DNA from: Desulfarculales bacterium UBA696
GTDB taxonomy: Bacteria; Desulfobacterota; Syntrophobacteria; Syntrophobacterales; Syntrophobacteraceae
Reading direction: 5' to 3'
NCBI GenBank assembly: GCA_002298995.1
Contig: DBMO01000066.1
Span: 1-26,905, forward strand
DNA: 26,905 bases
Shown here: piece after piece, positions 8,646 to 15,885 of the stretch
How the letters are laid out: each line of letters begins with the position of its first letter
Numbering within the stretch: position 1 is the stretch's first letter
Translations under genes and position numbers: made by a program
Notes under the pieces: generated by a model
Database searches by the model: none
The model's input: only the letters and a program-made list of their open reading frames with translations
Told to the model about the DNA's origin: nothing

Positions 8646-10406
8646 ATGTCCGACGCACTGAAGGGCTTGGAAGCAAGGGTGGAAGCGCTCGAACGGGAGG
8701 TCGTCAAATTGCGTGGAGCGATTTCAAACCTCCCCGCCAAAACGCCGGCCGGATATGAGCCTGCTCCACAGGTCGATAACACTTCCGAGGAGATTCTGGC
8801 CTGGGTCGGAAAGTCCTCGCTGCTTCCGCGCATGGCAACAGTTTCTTTCCTGCTGGTGATCGCGCTGATCCTTCGCACGATAACGGATAACGATATCGTC
8901 AGCATGCCGGTCGGCTCGCTTATGGGAATGGGTTACGCGGCCCTGCTCATCGGGCTCGGCTGGCGGAAATACCGCTTGTCCAGCCCCCTGGCCCCGGTTT
9001 TTGCCGTCTGTGGCGGCCTGCTCATGTTTGCGACCGTGGTGGAACTGCATGCCGGTTTCCACTATCTGCCCGGCTCCGCTGCCTACTTTATGCTTTTCGC
9101 CACCGGGATAGCACTGGGAACGATCAGCTATCTCCATAAGGTGGCGCCCCCGATCCTGGTCGGCAGCCTCGGGATATGTTTTGCGGGTATCCTGGTCGAT
9201 TACCCGAACCCGCATTTCCCCTCGCTTGTCGTTCTCCTTTTCCTTGCGAATGCGCTCGGCGTCGTTGCCACGCATTTGCGAAGGTGCTCATGGCTGCGCT
9301 GGATCGTTTTGCTGGTCACCATGTCCATCGTTCAAGTCTGGGGGTTCAAGCTGCACGCCCATCCTGGCCAGGGGCCGGAATCATTGAGCCCGGACTGGTA
9401 TTTGCCGCTTGTCTTTCTCGTATCCGCCGCTTTCCTTGGGATTGCCGCCGCGGCGGTGCTGCGCCGTACCAATGGAAGAATCTCCCGCTTCGACTTGGCC
9501 CTGCCGGCCGTTACTGTCGCCTGGGCCTATGCCATGGCCTCGTACGCGACCTCGGCCCGGTGGGGAAGCGATTTCCCCCTTGGTCTGAGCGGGCTTGCCG
9601 CGGCTGCATTTCTGCTGGCGTTTGCCGTGTGGCTCGCGAGGCGGGAAAGAACCGGGGCCGGCGCTTTTTTTCTCGCGGGAACTCTCCTTTTGCTGACCTC
9701 CTTGCCGGACGCCCTCGGCAGCCGGTTTTTGGCCCTGCCGCCGGCCGCTTTTTACGCGCTCATTTTGGCGTATTACTCCAGGTATGTTCGGAGCGGTTTG
9801 CTTCGGCTTTTGTCGTATCTAGTGCAGTTTTATGCCTGCGTGCTTATGGTAAGGCTGCTGAACGATTCAGGGACCGGCGGCCTCCCCGGCATTCCGTGGA
9901 CTATTGTGGCTGCGGGGCTTCTAACGGCTGCCTCGCTCCGCCATTTCTTCTGGTGCCGCGCAAATCCGCCCGAGGATGGTCTAGATCTTTTCTCCAGGTA
10001 CGATCACCGGGATAGAATCGCGGTCATAATTTTTGTGGCGGCCCTCGTGGACGGTTTCCTGATGCTAAGCTCCGGCCTGCATTATCTTCTCCGGACGGGC
10101 GAAGGGGGCCAGGCGGCCTTCCAGGGGGGAGAGTCCATTCTGATCAACCTCGGGGCGGCGGTCCTCCTGTGGGTGTCGTTTCGCGGGCGCAACCGGGAAA
10201 TCCGCAACGTCGCCGTTCTTATGACCGTGATCGGCGGCTTCAAGGTCTTCTTTTTTGATCTGCTTTCATTTCGTGGACTACCGCTTGTTGCGGCTGTCTT
10301 TTCCTTCGGGTTGACGGTGTCGCTGCTTTCGGTTGTATTGGCCAGGTGGCGCAGGGCGGATGAACGGGGCCCGGATATTACGCCCGGAGCAAGCGCCCGA
10401 ATATAG
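8646..10406 (+). CDS. Polytopic membrane protein with N-terminal coiled coil (DUF2339-like)
   Basis: A 586-residue inner-membrane protein of unknown function. Residues about 3-30 form a short heptad-patterned segment (LEARVEALEREVVKLRGA). After a linker rich in Pro and Ala there are many hydrophobic helices, more than a dozen by eye. This architecture, a coiled-coil head followed by a string of helices, is that of DUF2339-type predicted membrane proteins; the family call is tentative. The frame is open 52 codons further upstream, but that stretch is Arg/Ser-rich and unlike a membrane protein. The ATG at 8646 has AAGGTGGG just before it. It is the first gene of a plus-strand unit and ends 34 bases before the tetrahaem cytochrome, so it may be a co-expressed component of that complex. 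Confidence 0.7.
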   Translation: MSDALKGLEARVEALEREVVKLRGAISNLPAKTPAGYEPAPQVDNTSEEILAWVGKSSLLPRMATVSFLLVIALILRTITDNDIVSMPVGSLMGMGYAALLIGLGWRKYRLSSPLAPVFAVCGGLLMFATVVELHAGFHYLPGSAAYFMLFATGIALGTISYLHKVAPPILVGSLGICFAGILVDYPNPHFPSLVVLLFLANALGVVATHLRRCSWLRWIVLLVTMSIVQVWGFKLHAHPGQGPESLSPDWYLPLVFLVSAAFLGIAAAAVLRRTNGRISRFDLALPAVTVAWAYAMASYATSARWGSDFPLGLSGLAAAAFLLAFAVWLARRERTGAGAFFLAGTLLLLTSLPDALGSRFLALPPAAFYALILAYYSRYVRSGLLRLLSYLVQFYACVLMVRLLNDSGTGGLPGIPWTIVAAGLLTAASLRHFFWCRANPPEDGLDLFSRYDHRDRIAVIIFVAALVDGFLMLSSGLHYLLRTGEGGQAAFQGGESILINLGAAVLLWVSFRGRNREIRNVAVLMTVIGGFKVFFFDLLSFRGLPLVAAVFSFGLTVSLLSVVLARWRRADERGPDITPGASARI

Positions 10407-10440
10407 CCGCGAAGTTTCCTGGAAAGGCGAGGTTAAATAA

Positions 10441-10914
10441 GTGAAAAGTCATGTCTTGCGGCCGCTCTATGTTGCGATTCTCGTCCTCGCTGTAGCCTTG
10501 ATTGTAAGGCAGAGGTTGGTTCCCGAGGGATTCGGGGCCCATGAAAGAGGCTATATGTATGGGTGGCACAACATGAACGATGAGCAGTTCTGGAAGAAAT
10601 TCCCCGTAAAATATAAATCGTCGGATTACTGCAAGGAGTGCCACGACGACAAGCATTCTTCGATCATGCGCACACCTCACGGCGTCATCCAGTGCGAGAA
10701 CTGCCACGGACCCGCCCTGGATCATCCAAACGAGCCTCCCAGGCTCCCGATAGACAGGGGCCGTGCTCAATGCCTCAGATGCCATTACCCTCTTCCCTAT
10801 CCCACAAGCGGAAGGCAAAATATCAAATCAGTAGATCCCGAGGAGCACAATCCCGGGGCCGAATGTTCCACGTGCCATGACCCGCACAACCCGAATCTCG
10901 AAGGGATGAAATGA
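10441..10914 (+). CDS. Membrane-anchored tetrahaem cytochrome c
   Basis: A 157-residue periplasmic cytochrome with one N-terminal hydrophobic segment (residues 8-23) that can act as an uncleaved anchor. The four haem motifs are CKECH 64, CENCH 85, CLRCH 111 and CSTCH 142. It starts with GTG, with GGCGAGG nine bases upstream. Its stop overlaps the next gene's start (ATGA), so translation is likely coupled. The order cytochrome, Tat-exported ferredoxin, NrfD-like protein resembles the DsrJ-DsrO-DsrP part of the Dsr complex and the three-subunit cytochrome/Fe-S/NrfD quinol oxidoreductases of Geobacter. Direction of electron flow and partner are inferred only. DsrJ is a trihaem protein, so the four haems argue against a plain DsrJ. 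Confidence 0.85.
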   Translation: MKSHVLRPLYVAILVLAVALIVRQRLVPEGFGAHERGYMYGWHNMNDEQFWKKFPVKYKSSDYCKECHDDKHSSIMRTPHGVIQCENCHGPALDHPNEPPRLPIDRGRAQCLRCHYPLPYPTSGRQNIKSVDPEEHNPGAECSTCHDPHNPNLEGMK

Positions 10915-11690
10915 TGAAAAGACGCGATTTCCTTAGATATAGCGCGAAGGGAGTTGCCGGGCTGGCGCTGCCGATTTCCGCGATCGAGATCGTGAGCCCC
11001 GGGGAGATCTTTGCCGACAGGGAGTCGGGGACGCGCTGGGTATTTCTCGTGGATACCTACAAGTGTACGGGGTGCGGTTTGTGCGTCAAGGCCTGCAAAT
11101 TGGAAAACGAGGTCCCATATGAGGCCAACGTGACGAGAACGTGGGTGGAGCGCTACGTGATGACAAAAGAGGGGAAGGTCTGGGCAGACACTCCCAAAGG
11201 TGCGCGGGACGGCTTCACGACGAACAAGATCGATCTCGGAGAAGGCAGATTCCAGGACGTAAAAAATGAAGAGATCCAAAAGGCCTTCTTTGTCCCCAAG
11301 CTCTGCAACCAGTGCGAATACCCGCCATGCGTCCAGGTGTGTCCGGTGGGTGCGACATACCAGGCCGCCGACGGCGTTGTCCTCGTTGACAGGCAATGGT
11401 GTATCGGGTGCGGGTACTGCATCATGGCCTGTCCCTATGGAGTGAGGTTCTTTCATCCCGTCTACAAGGTCGCGGAAAAGTGCAACTTCTGCTACCACAG
11501 GATAAACAAGGGGCTGAAGCCGGCCTGCGTCCAGGCATGCCCTTTCGGGGCCAGGATGATAGGCAACATAAAGGACCCGAACGATCCAGTGTCGAAGGTC
11601 ATCCGCACCGGGCGGGTAGGCGTCATCAAGGACGAGTATGGAACCATGCCGCAGGTCTACTACCTGGGACTGAGCAGGGAGGTGGTGTAG
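10911..11690 (+). CDS. Tat-exported 4x[4Fe-4S] ferredoxin subunit (NrfC/DsrO-like)
   Basis: Electron-transfer subunit of a periplasm-facing respiratory complex. The 259-residue protein begins with a twin-arginine signal (RRDFLRYS, then a hydrophobic stretch ending near IFA at 35). Sixteen cysteines are arranged as four clusters: 52/55/58/62, 132/135/140/144, 164/167/170/174 and 191/194/206/210. This is the standard layout of NrfC, DmsB, PsrB and DsrO proteins. The start overlaps the stop of the tetrahaem cytochrome, and the next gene begins three bases after its stop. It probably links haems of the cytochrome to the quinone site of the NrfD-like partner. Two adjacent ATG codons (10911 and 10914) are equally possible starts. 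Confidence 0.9.
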   Translation: MMKRRDFLRYSAKGVAGLALPISAIEIVSPGEIFADRESGTRWVFLVDTYKCTGCGLCVKACKLENEVPYEANVTRTWVERYVMTKEGKVWADTPKGARDGFTTNKIDLGEGRFQDVKNEEIQKAFFVPKLCNQCEYPPCVQVCPVGATYQAADGVVLVDRQWCIGCGYCIMACPYGVRFFHPVYKVAEKCNFCYHRINKGLKPACVQACPFGARMIGNIKDPNDPVSKVIRTGRVGVIKDEYGTMPQVYYLGLSREVV

Positions 11691-11693
11691 AAG

Positions 11694-12938
11694 ATGGCAC
11701 ACGGCGAGATCTGGACACTTAAAGAGTTCTTCGTGACTCCGAATGAATACATCTACTGGAGCATTCAGATAGTCATGTATCCTTTCATGACCGGAGTCGT
11801 TGCCGGGGCGTTCGTCCTTTCATCCCTGTATCACGTCTTCGGGATCCGGCAACTAAAGGAGATCGCGCGGTTCGCACTGGTTTTCTCCCTCGCACTCCTT
11901 CCCGTCGCCATGATGCCCTTGCAGATGCACCTGCAGCAGCCCATGCGCGGCATCGAGATCTTTATAACCCCTCACTTCACCTCGGCCATTGCCGCCTTTG
12001 GGATAGTCTTCACGGTCTATTTTGCGATTGTCGCCTCCGAGATCTGGTTCGTCTACAGGAAGTTCATAGTAGAGACGGCTCTCGCCCTGCGCGAAAAGGC
12101 TAACAGGACGATGGCCGAAAAGCTCTGGCACCTCACTTACTCGGTACTCACCCTGGGCTCTTACGATATCAGCGAAAAGGCGATCCATCAGGACGAAAGA
12201 GCGGTGAAGATCCTCGCGACCGTGGGTATCCCGGTTGCCTGCTTCCTGCACGGCTATGCGGGATTCATCTTCGGCTCGGTCAAGGCCAACGCACTCTGGA
12301 TGACCCCGCTCATGCCGGTCATTTTCATCATGTCGGCGATAGTCTCCGGCATAGCCTTGTCCATGCTCACCTATATAGTGGTGATGGAGATAAGGCGCTT
12401 CATCGCGGCGAGAAGAAGAACAGCCCATGAAGCCTTCCAGTCGATCGAGGAAATCAGGGGAACCGAGGTCAACGTTGTAAGGATCACTTCGAAGTACCTG
12501 CTTTTCTTCCTGATTTTTGCGATAAGCCTCGAACTCCTCGACCTGATTTTCAGGGGCTACACGGCGCTGAAGACCTGGGATATCCTGAGAAGGGTCATTT
12601 ACGGCAAGGATTTCTTCGACATATTTATTTTGCAATACGGAATCGGGAACCTGGTCCCGTTCATACTTTTCGTGATCCCCGGCCTGACAATACGGCGAAC
12701 CGTCGTCGGGGTCATCCTGGTTCTTTTCGGCGTATTCATGATGAGGTGGAACGTCGTAATCGGCGGGCAGTCCTTCTCTCTTACCTATTCGGGCTTTATG
12801 CACTACGTCATGCCCATTATCCCCCACGACATGGAGACCTTCAACGAGGGACTGTTCGGCGCTCTCCTGGTGATGATAACGCCGTTTGTGCTCTTCTGGG
12901 GACTGAACAAGGTATTCCCCGCTTTCAGGGAGATCTGA
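11694..12938 (+). CDS. NrfD/PsrC-type integral membrane quinone-binding subunit
   Basis: A 414-residue polytopic membrane protein with at least nine hydrophobic helices, beginning with VMYPFMTGVVAGAFVLSSLY, which fits the NrfD/PsrC family. In this family the protein anchors the Fe-S subunit and exchanges electrons with the quinone pool; some members may help build an ion gradient. The ribosome site is AGGTGG just before the ATG. It closes a tightly packed unit with the tetrahaem cytochrome and the ferredoxin. No molybdopterin catalytic subunit is encoded nearby, so the complex is more likely a quinone:cytochrome conduit than a terminal reductase. Its last 69 bases occur again at 13839-13907. 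Confidence 0.9.
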   Translation: MAHGEIWTLKEFFVTPNEYIYWSIQIVMYPFMTGVVAGAFVLSSLYHVFGIRQLKEIARFALVFSLALLPVAMMPLQMHLQQPMRGIEIFITPHFTSAIAAFGIVFTVYFAIVASEIWFVYRKFIVETALALREKANRTMAEKLWHLTYSVLTLGSYDISEKAIHQDERAVKILATVGIPVACFLHGYAGFIFGSVKANALWMTPLMPVIFIMSAIVSGIALSMLTYIVVMEIRRFIAARRRTAHEAFQSIEEIRGTEVNVVRITSKYLLFFLIFAISLELLDLIFRGYTALKTWDILRRVIYGKDFFDIFILQYGIGNLVPFILFVIPGLTIRRTVVGVILVLFGVFMMRWNVVIGGQSFSLTYSGFMHYVMPIIPHDMETFNEGLFGALLVMITPFVLFWGLNKVFPAFREI

Positions 12939-12943
12939 AGGCT

Positions 12944-12990
12944 AATGGCCATGTGGGGCAGGCTTTCCAGCCTGCATCACATGGCCATTT
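12944..12990. repeat. Long palindrome directly after nrfD-like gene
   Basis: AATGGCCATGTG at 12944-12955 and its exact complement (CACATGGCCATT, 12978-12989) enclose an inner stem of GCAGGCT and AGCCTGC. It begins six bases past the stop codon. It resembles dispersed intergenic palindromes of the kind that contain a 'GGGGCAGGCTTTCCAGCCTGC'-like core split by a short loop. It may act as a REP element or as a factor-dependent terminator; it has no T run. Confidence 0.7.
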
Positions 12991-13174
12991 CCAAACTGCT
13001 ATTCTATCCAAGTGGCAAAAGTCAGGACAATACTTCTCTGACACAACTAATCGCCATATGCATTGCAACTGTTTGTATTCATTGCATGGCTACAAGCTAT
13101 ATGCTAATCATCACGAATTGCCTAACCGGGTTTCACATTTCTTTCGTCTTGACACATTACCCTATTTGCAGTAG

Positions 13175-13295
13175 GCGGGTGGCCCCGGCAAGTGTTTATT
13201 TGCCGGGGTCCGTAGGACAGGAGCAAGGAGTTGTGGCTTATAATCCCTCTTGCCTCCGGCACTGGCAACAAAGAGCCGTTGCCAGTGTCACCCGT
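13175..13295 (+). repeat. Hairpin element, copy A
   Basis: An approximately 120-base element with outer ends GCGGGTG and CACCCGT. It contains two stems: GCCCCGGCAA with TTGCCGGGG, and ACTGGCAAC with GTTGCCAGT around an AAAGAGCC loop. It matches copy B (13719-13840) in the same orientation and copy C (14017-14135) inverted. It has no coding capacity. Size and structure suggest a MITE-like or REP-like non-autonomous mobile element. Confidence 0.85.
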
Positions 13296-13335
13296 GCACA
13301 CGGATCAGCAATAGGAGCATCTATTGGAGGATACG

Positions 13336-13632
13336 TTGGAAACCAATAATCATCTTTCAGCCGTTATTAGGCACATATTCACGCTGTCAGTAGTGTTTAT
13401 CGGCATTCCTAGTGCCTTTTATTTGCTCATAAAAGGCATAGAGGGAATATTTAAGTTCGGAAGGAAAAAATTCCCTGACAAATATCTAATTACTTCTGGA
13501 CTAGGGACCTACTCCTGGGAAATATTACTATATGGCTTTTTCATATTTGCTTTCTCTATTTGGTACCTCTTTATAGACAAAGGTGGGCGCCTAGTTCCAT
13601 TCATAAATGAAATACGAAGGATCTTTGATTAG
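13336..13632 (+). CDS. Small hypothetical membrane protein between hairpin elements
   Basis: A 98-residue protein with two hydrophobic helices (IFTLSVVFIGIPSAFYLLI and ILLYGFFIFAFSIWYLFI) separated by a basic loop. A TTG start at 13336 is chosen because GGAGG lies five bases upstream; an in-frame TTG four codons earlier would bury that site. The gene is visibly AT-richer than its neighbours. It lies between hairpin element copies A and B and inside the segment bracketed by the duplicated nrfD end, so it was probably brought in with them. No family was recognised. Confidence 0.55.
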   Translation: METNNHLSAVIRHIFTLSVVFIGIPSAFYLLIKGIEGIFKFGRKKFPDKYLITSGLGTYSWEILLYGFFIFAFSIWYLFIDKGGRLVPFINEIRRIFD

Positions 13633-13718
13633 TTTAGTAATGACCGAGAAGTACTAAAACGAGCTGGCACAGGTATTTTGCCAGGGGATCAGGAAAACAC
13701 TGACCGCGCGGGGTATCC

Positions 13719-13840
13719 GCGGGTGGCCCCGGCAAGTGTTTATTTGCCGGGGTCCGTAGGACAGGAGCAAGGAGTTGTGGCTTATAATCCCTCTTGCCTT
13801 CGGCACTGGCAACAAAAAAGCCGTTGCCAGTGTCACCCGT
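13719..13840 (+). repeat. Hairpin element, copy B
   Basis: Second copy in the same orientation as copy A and nearly identical to it, including both stems. The loop of the second stem is one base longer (AAAAAAGCC). Its right end (CACCCGT) runs directly into the displaced copy of the nrfD 3' end, with no spacer. Confidence 0.85.
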
Positions 13841-13907
13841 GATGATAACGCCGTTTGTGCTCTTCTGGGGACTGAACAAGGTATTCCCCGCGTTCAGGGA
13901 GATCTGA
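13839..13907 (+). pseudogene. Displaced second copy of the nrfD 3' end
   Basis: These 69 bases repeat 12870-12938 with a single difference (GCT to GCG at one alanine codon, which is silent). They encode the same C-terminus, VMITPFVLFWGLNKVFPAF then REI and the stop. Weaker similarity (CTAATGG, then TGTG) continues about 20 bases past the stop. It has no ribosome site and is too short to be functional. It marks a duplication or insertion event at the end of the redox operon. Confidence 0.9.
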
Positions 13908-14016
13908 AATCTAATGGTTGTGTGATTCATAGACATCCTTTCAACTAGGTGCTAAGGAGGTTGGCATTTGAAAGAGGATGCCTATGGAAGGAACCAGACC
14001 GGTTTTACGGGTGACT

Positions 14017-14135
14017 CGGGTGACACTGGCAACAAAGAGCCGTTGCCAGTGCCGGAGGCAAGAGGGATATTAAGCCACAACCCTTTCCTCATGTCCTGCG
14101 GACCCCTGCAAATAGGCATTGCCGGGGCCACCCGC
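14017..14135 (-). repeat. Hairpin element, copy C (inverted)
   Basis: Third copy, in the opposite orientation to A and B and more diverged, with one mismatch in the first stem. The loop of the second stem reads AAAGAGCC on the plus strand, exactly as in copy A, although everything around it is inverted. Confidence 0.8.
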
Positions 14136-14157
14136 GACTTTTTATTCGGAGAAGCGG

Positions 14158-14778
14158 ATGCGGATTAATTGGTATTTCACTCTACTTGTCATATGTCTGC
14201 ATGGATGTGTGAGACTTAAGAGCAATAGTTTTTTTATTGAAGGTGCATCCATGCAAAATGTAGAGTTGCACGAACAAGCTTGCCAAGCTATTATCACCAA
14301 TAAACTGCCACCAATCGAGCGGGAGTTTGTAGTTACCGGGCATAGAATATCTGAAGGAGAAGGTTTTATTATAGCTTCTCGTATTTTCAATCAATCTCGA
14401 TGGGTAGATCAGGCTGAGTTTGAAAAACTAACGATTTACATACCCGCTGGCTTACCCCTTGATGGAAGCAACATAAGTCTTAGGACCTCTGGCGTGATCG
14501 CATTTTTTTCCACAGGCTCGGCCAATTTTCCGGGCCAGACAGGATGTTTCGGCTATGCTTCCGATGGACTTGTGAATGTCATATCCCACTTACCTAATCA
14601 GGTTTCTGTCCGCATCCTAGCTTTTTTTCAGCTGACGAGCCCAGGCGGATGGGAGAATGATTGCGGCAAATTTAACTATGATCAATCCCTTGTGCTCAAG
14701 CGAAAAGATGTAAAGTCTTTGACTTCTTGGGAAGGGGCTCCCGGCAAGCATATATATGATGAGTCAATGATGAGATAG
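14158..14778 (+). CDS. Hypothetical probable lipoprotein
   Basis: A 206-residue protein with a short N-terminal hydrophobic segment and a lipobox-like end (LLVICLHGC, cysteine at about residue 18), which suggests export and lipid attachment. The remainder contains a Gly/Ser-rich middle (SLRTSGVIAFFSTGSANF) and two cysteines near CFGYASDG and NDCGKF. No family was recognised. The ATG at 14158 has GGAGA six bases upstream; the frame opens 13 codons earlier inside hairpin element C, which is unlikely to be coding. The gene is AT-richer than the core genes and directly abuts element C, so it is probably part of the acquired tract. Confidence 0.55.
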   Translation: MRINWYFTLLVICLHGCVRLKSNSFFIEGASMQNVELHEQACQAIITNKLPPIEREFVVTGHRISEGEGFIIASRIFNQSRWVDQAEFEKLTIYIPAGLPLDGSNISLRTSGVIAFFSTGSANFPGQTGCFGYASDGLVNVISHLPNQVSVRILAFFQLTSPGGWENDCGKFNYDQSLVLKRKDVKSLTSWEGAPGKHIYDESMMR

Positions 14779-14932
14779 AGTTCCTCTCACCACGCCACCC
14801 GCGAACCCTAACAGGCTGTTGAAAAAGCCACTTATATCAGTGCATCAATTTCTTATCTAATGTATACTCATCCCTTCGAAATTGCTCATGAATCGATGGA
14901 GATGAAAGATGCGTCGCACGGGGTCGTGTCGC

Positions 14933-15466
14933 ACGGGGTCGGGCCAAGATAACAGGTTAAAATGGCTTTAAATATCGCTCAAATCGTGGCTTATATGGGC
15001 CTTAGAAGTTCATTTTTGGTACTGAAAGTAAACGTCTAAGAGATGCGAGTCAGCCATGCCCAGAGCAAAACGACAGTATCCTGCCCGGATACGCCTGGCA
15101 CATAATCCACCGGTGCCACAAGAGGGAATTCCTTCTTAAATTTTCCAGGGACCGCAGGTCCTGGATGAGCTGGCTCTTTGAAGCCTGGAAGCGCTATGGG
15201 CTGCGCGTCCTCAATGCCGGGAGGCAAATGGACAGAGAGTGTTGCGGTTGGTAGCCGGGGTTTTGTTGAGAAGATAAAGACCAAGCTTGGGATAAGAGCG
15301 AAGGGGCGCGCAATCTACGGAATGGATACGGAATCGAACCTGCGCGAGCCCCAAGTTTCTTACAGCGATGATTTTAATGCCTAAACGGGGGATTTAAGCC
15401 GTAAAAAGGCATCTTTGCGGCACAATTACCCATGGATATCGGGCTATTAGCTTGGCCCGACCCCGT
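14933..15466. mobile_element. RAYT element remnant 1 with terminal inverted repeats
   Basis: A 534-base unit bounded by a 20-base inverted repeat that begins ACGGGGTCGGGCCAAG (left 14933-14952, right 15447-15466), with one mismatch. The left end is preceded by a tandem GTCGCACGGGGTCG repeat. Inside is a decayed REP-associated tyrosine transposase gene. The first 300 bases closely match a second copy that starts at 15886. Confidence 0.75.
15056..15384 (+). pseudogene. REP-associated tyrosine transposase (Y1_Tnp/RAYT), decayed
   Basis: Begins MPRAKR as in the second copy, then loses frame from one extra base within the first ten codons. In the shifted frame the text continues HRCHKREFLLKF and LFEAWKRYGLRVLN, the N-terminal part of the RAYT family. 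The middle, including the HuH motif and catalytic tyrosine region, is deleted. The C-terminal part reads GFVEKIKTKLGIRAKGRAI and LREPQVSY in another frame. It cannot encode an active enzyme. Confidence 0.75.
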
Positions 15467-15604
15467 CCGCCCGTCCATGTTCCCTTCGAAGAGCATTATG
15501 AATGAGGCTGAATCGCGATCTTCTGCTTACATCAATAGATATTTGCGACTGATCGGCAAAACGTCTTTCTAGTAAGTATCATTTATGTGAATTTGGAGAT
15601 TGCC

Positions 15605-15850
15605 ATGTTTAAAAAATATATACGGATTCTTGGATTTGCAATAAGTTTACTCGGCTTCATAGTTTTCCTTCATTCTGCATTTAACTCGGCCAGACCGATG
15701 TTATTTCTCTCGCTTGATATTTGTTTTATTGGAATTGTGTTATCTTTGACATCCCTCTATTGGTACAGGAAGGACTACATTTCACTTTCTGGATTTGTAT
15801 TATCCGTTATTCCTTATCTGTCCCTTCTTTTTTTATATGTATTCTACTGA
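15605..15850 (+). CDS. Small hypothetical membrane protein
   Basis: An 81-residue protein made almost entirely of three hydrophobic helices (ILGFAISLLGFIVFLHSAF, FLSLDICFIGIVLSLTSL and FVLSVIPYLSLLFLYVFY). The start ATG at 15605 has TTGGAGA seven bases before it; an upstream in-frame GTG lacks such a site. It is AT-rich and lies between the two RAYT remnants, which suggests carried or trapped cargo. No family was recognised. Confidence 0.5.
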   Translation: MFKKYIRILGFAISLLGFIVFLHSAFNSARPMLFLSLDICFIGIVLSLTSLYWYRKDYISLSGFVLSVIPYLSLLFLYVFY

Positions 15851-15885
15851 TTCTATGGTTATAGGGGGTACACACAGGGGTACAC

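Noticed and set aside
12945..13349. 134-codon frame after nrfD
   Set aside because: Runs through the palindrome and hairpin element A; the hydrophobic stretch is an effect of AT-rich sequence.
13660..13690. Sigma-54-like TGGCAC...TTGCC at about 13666
   Set aside because: The distance between the GG and GC elements is too long for a sigma-54 promoter; the match comes from a small CTGGCA/TGCCAG hairpin.
14808..14830. CAGGCTGTTGAAAAAG resembling known insertion-sequence ends
   Set aside because: A single short match with no partner end or transposase frame beside it.
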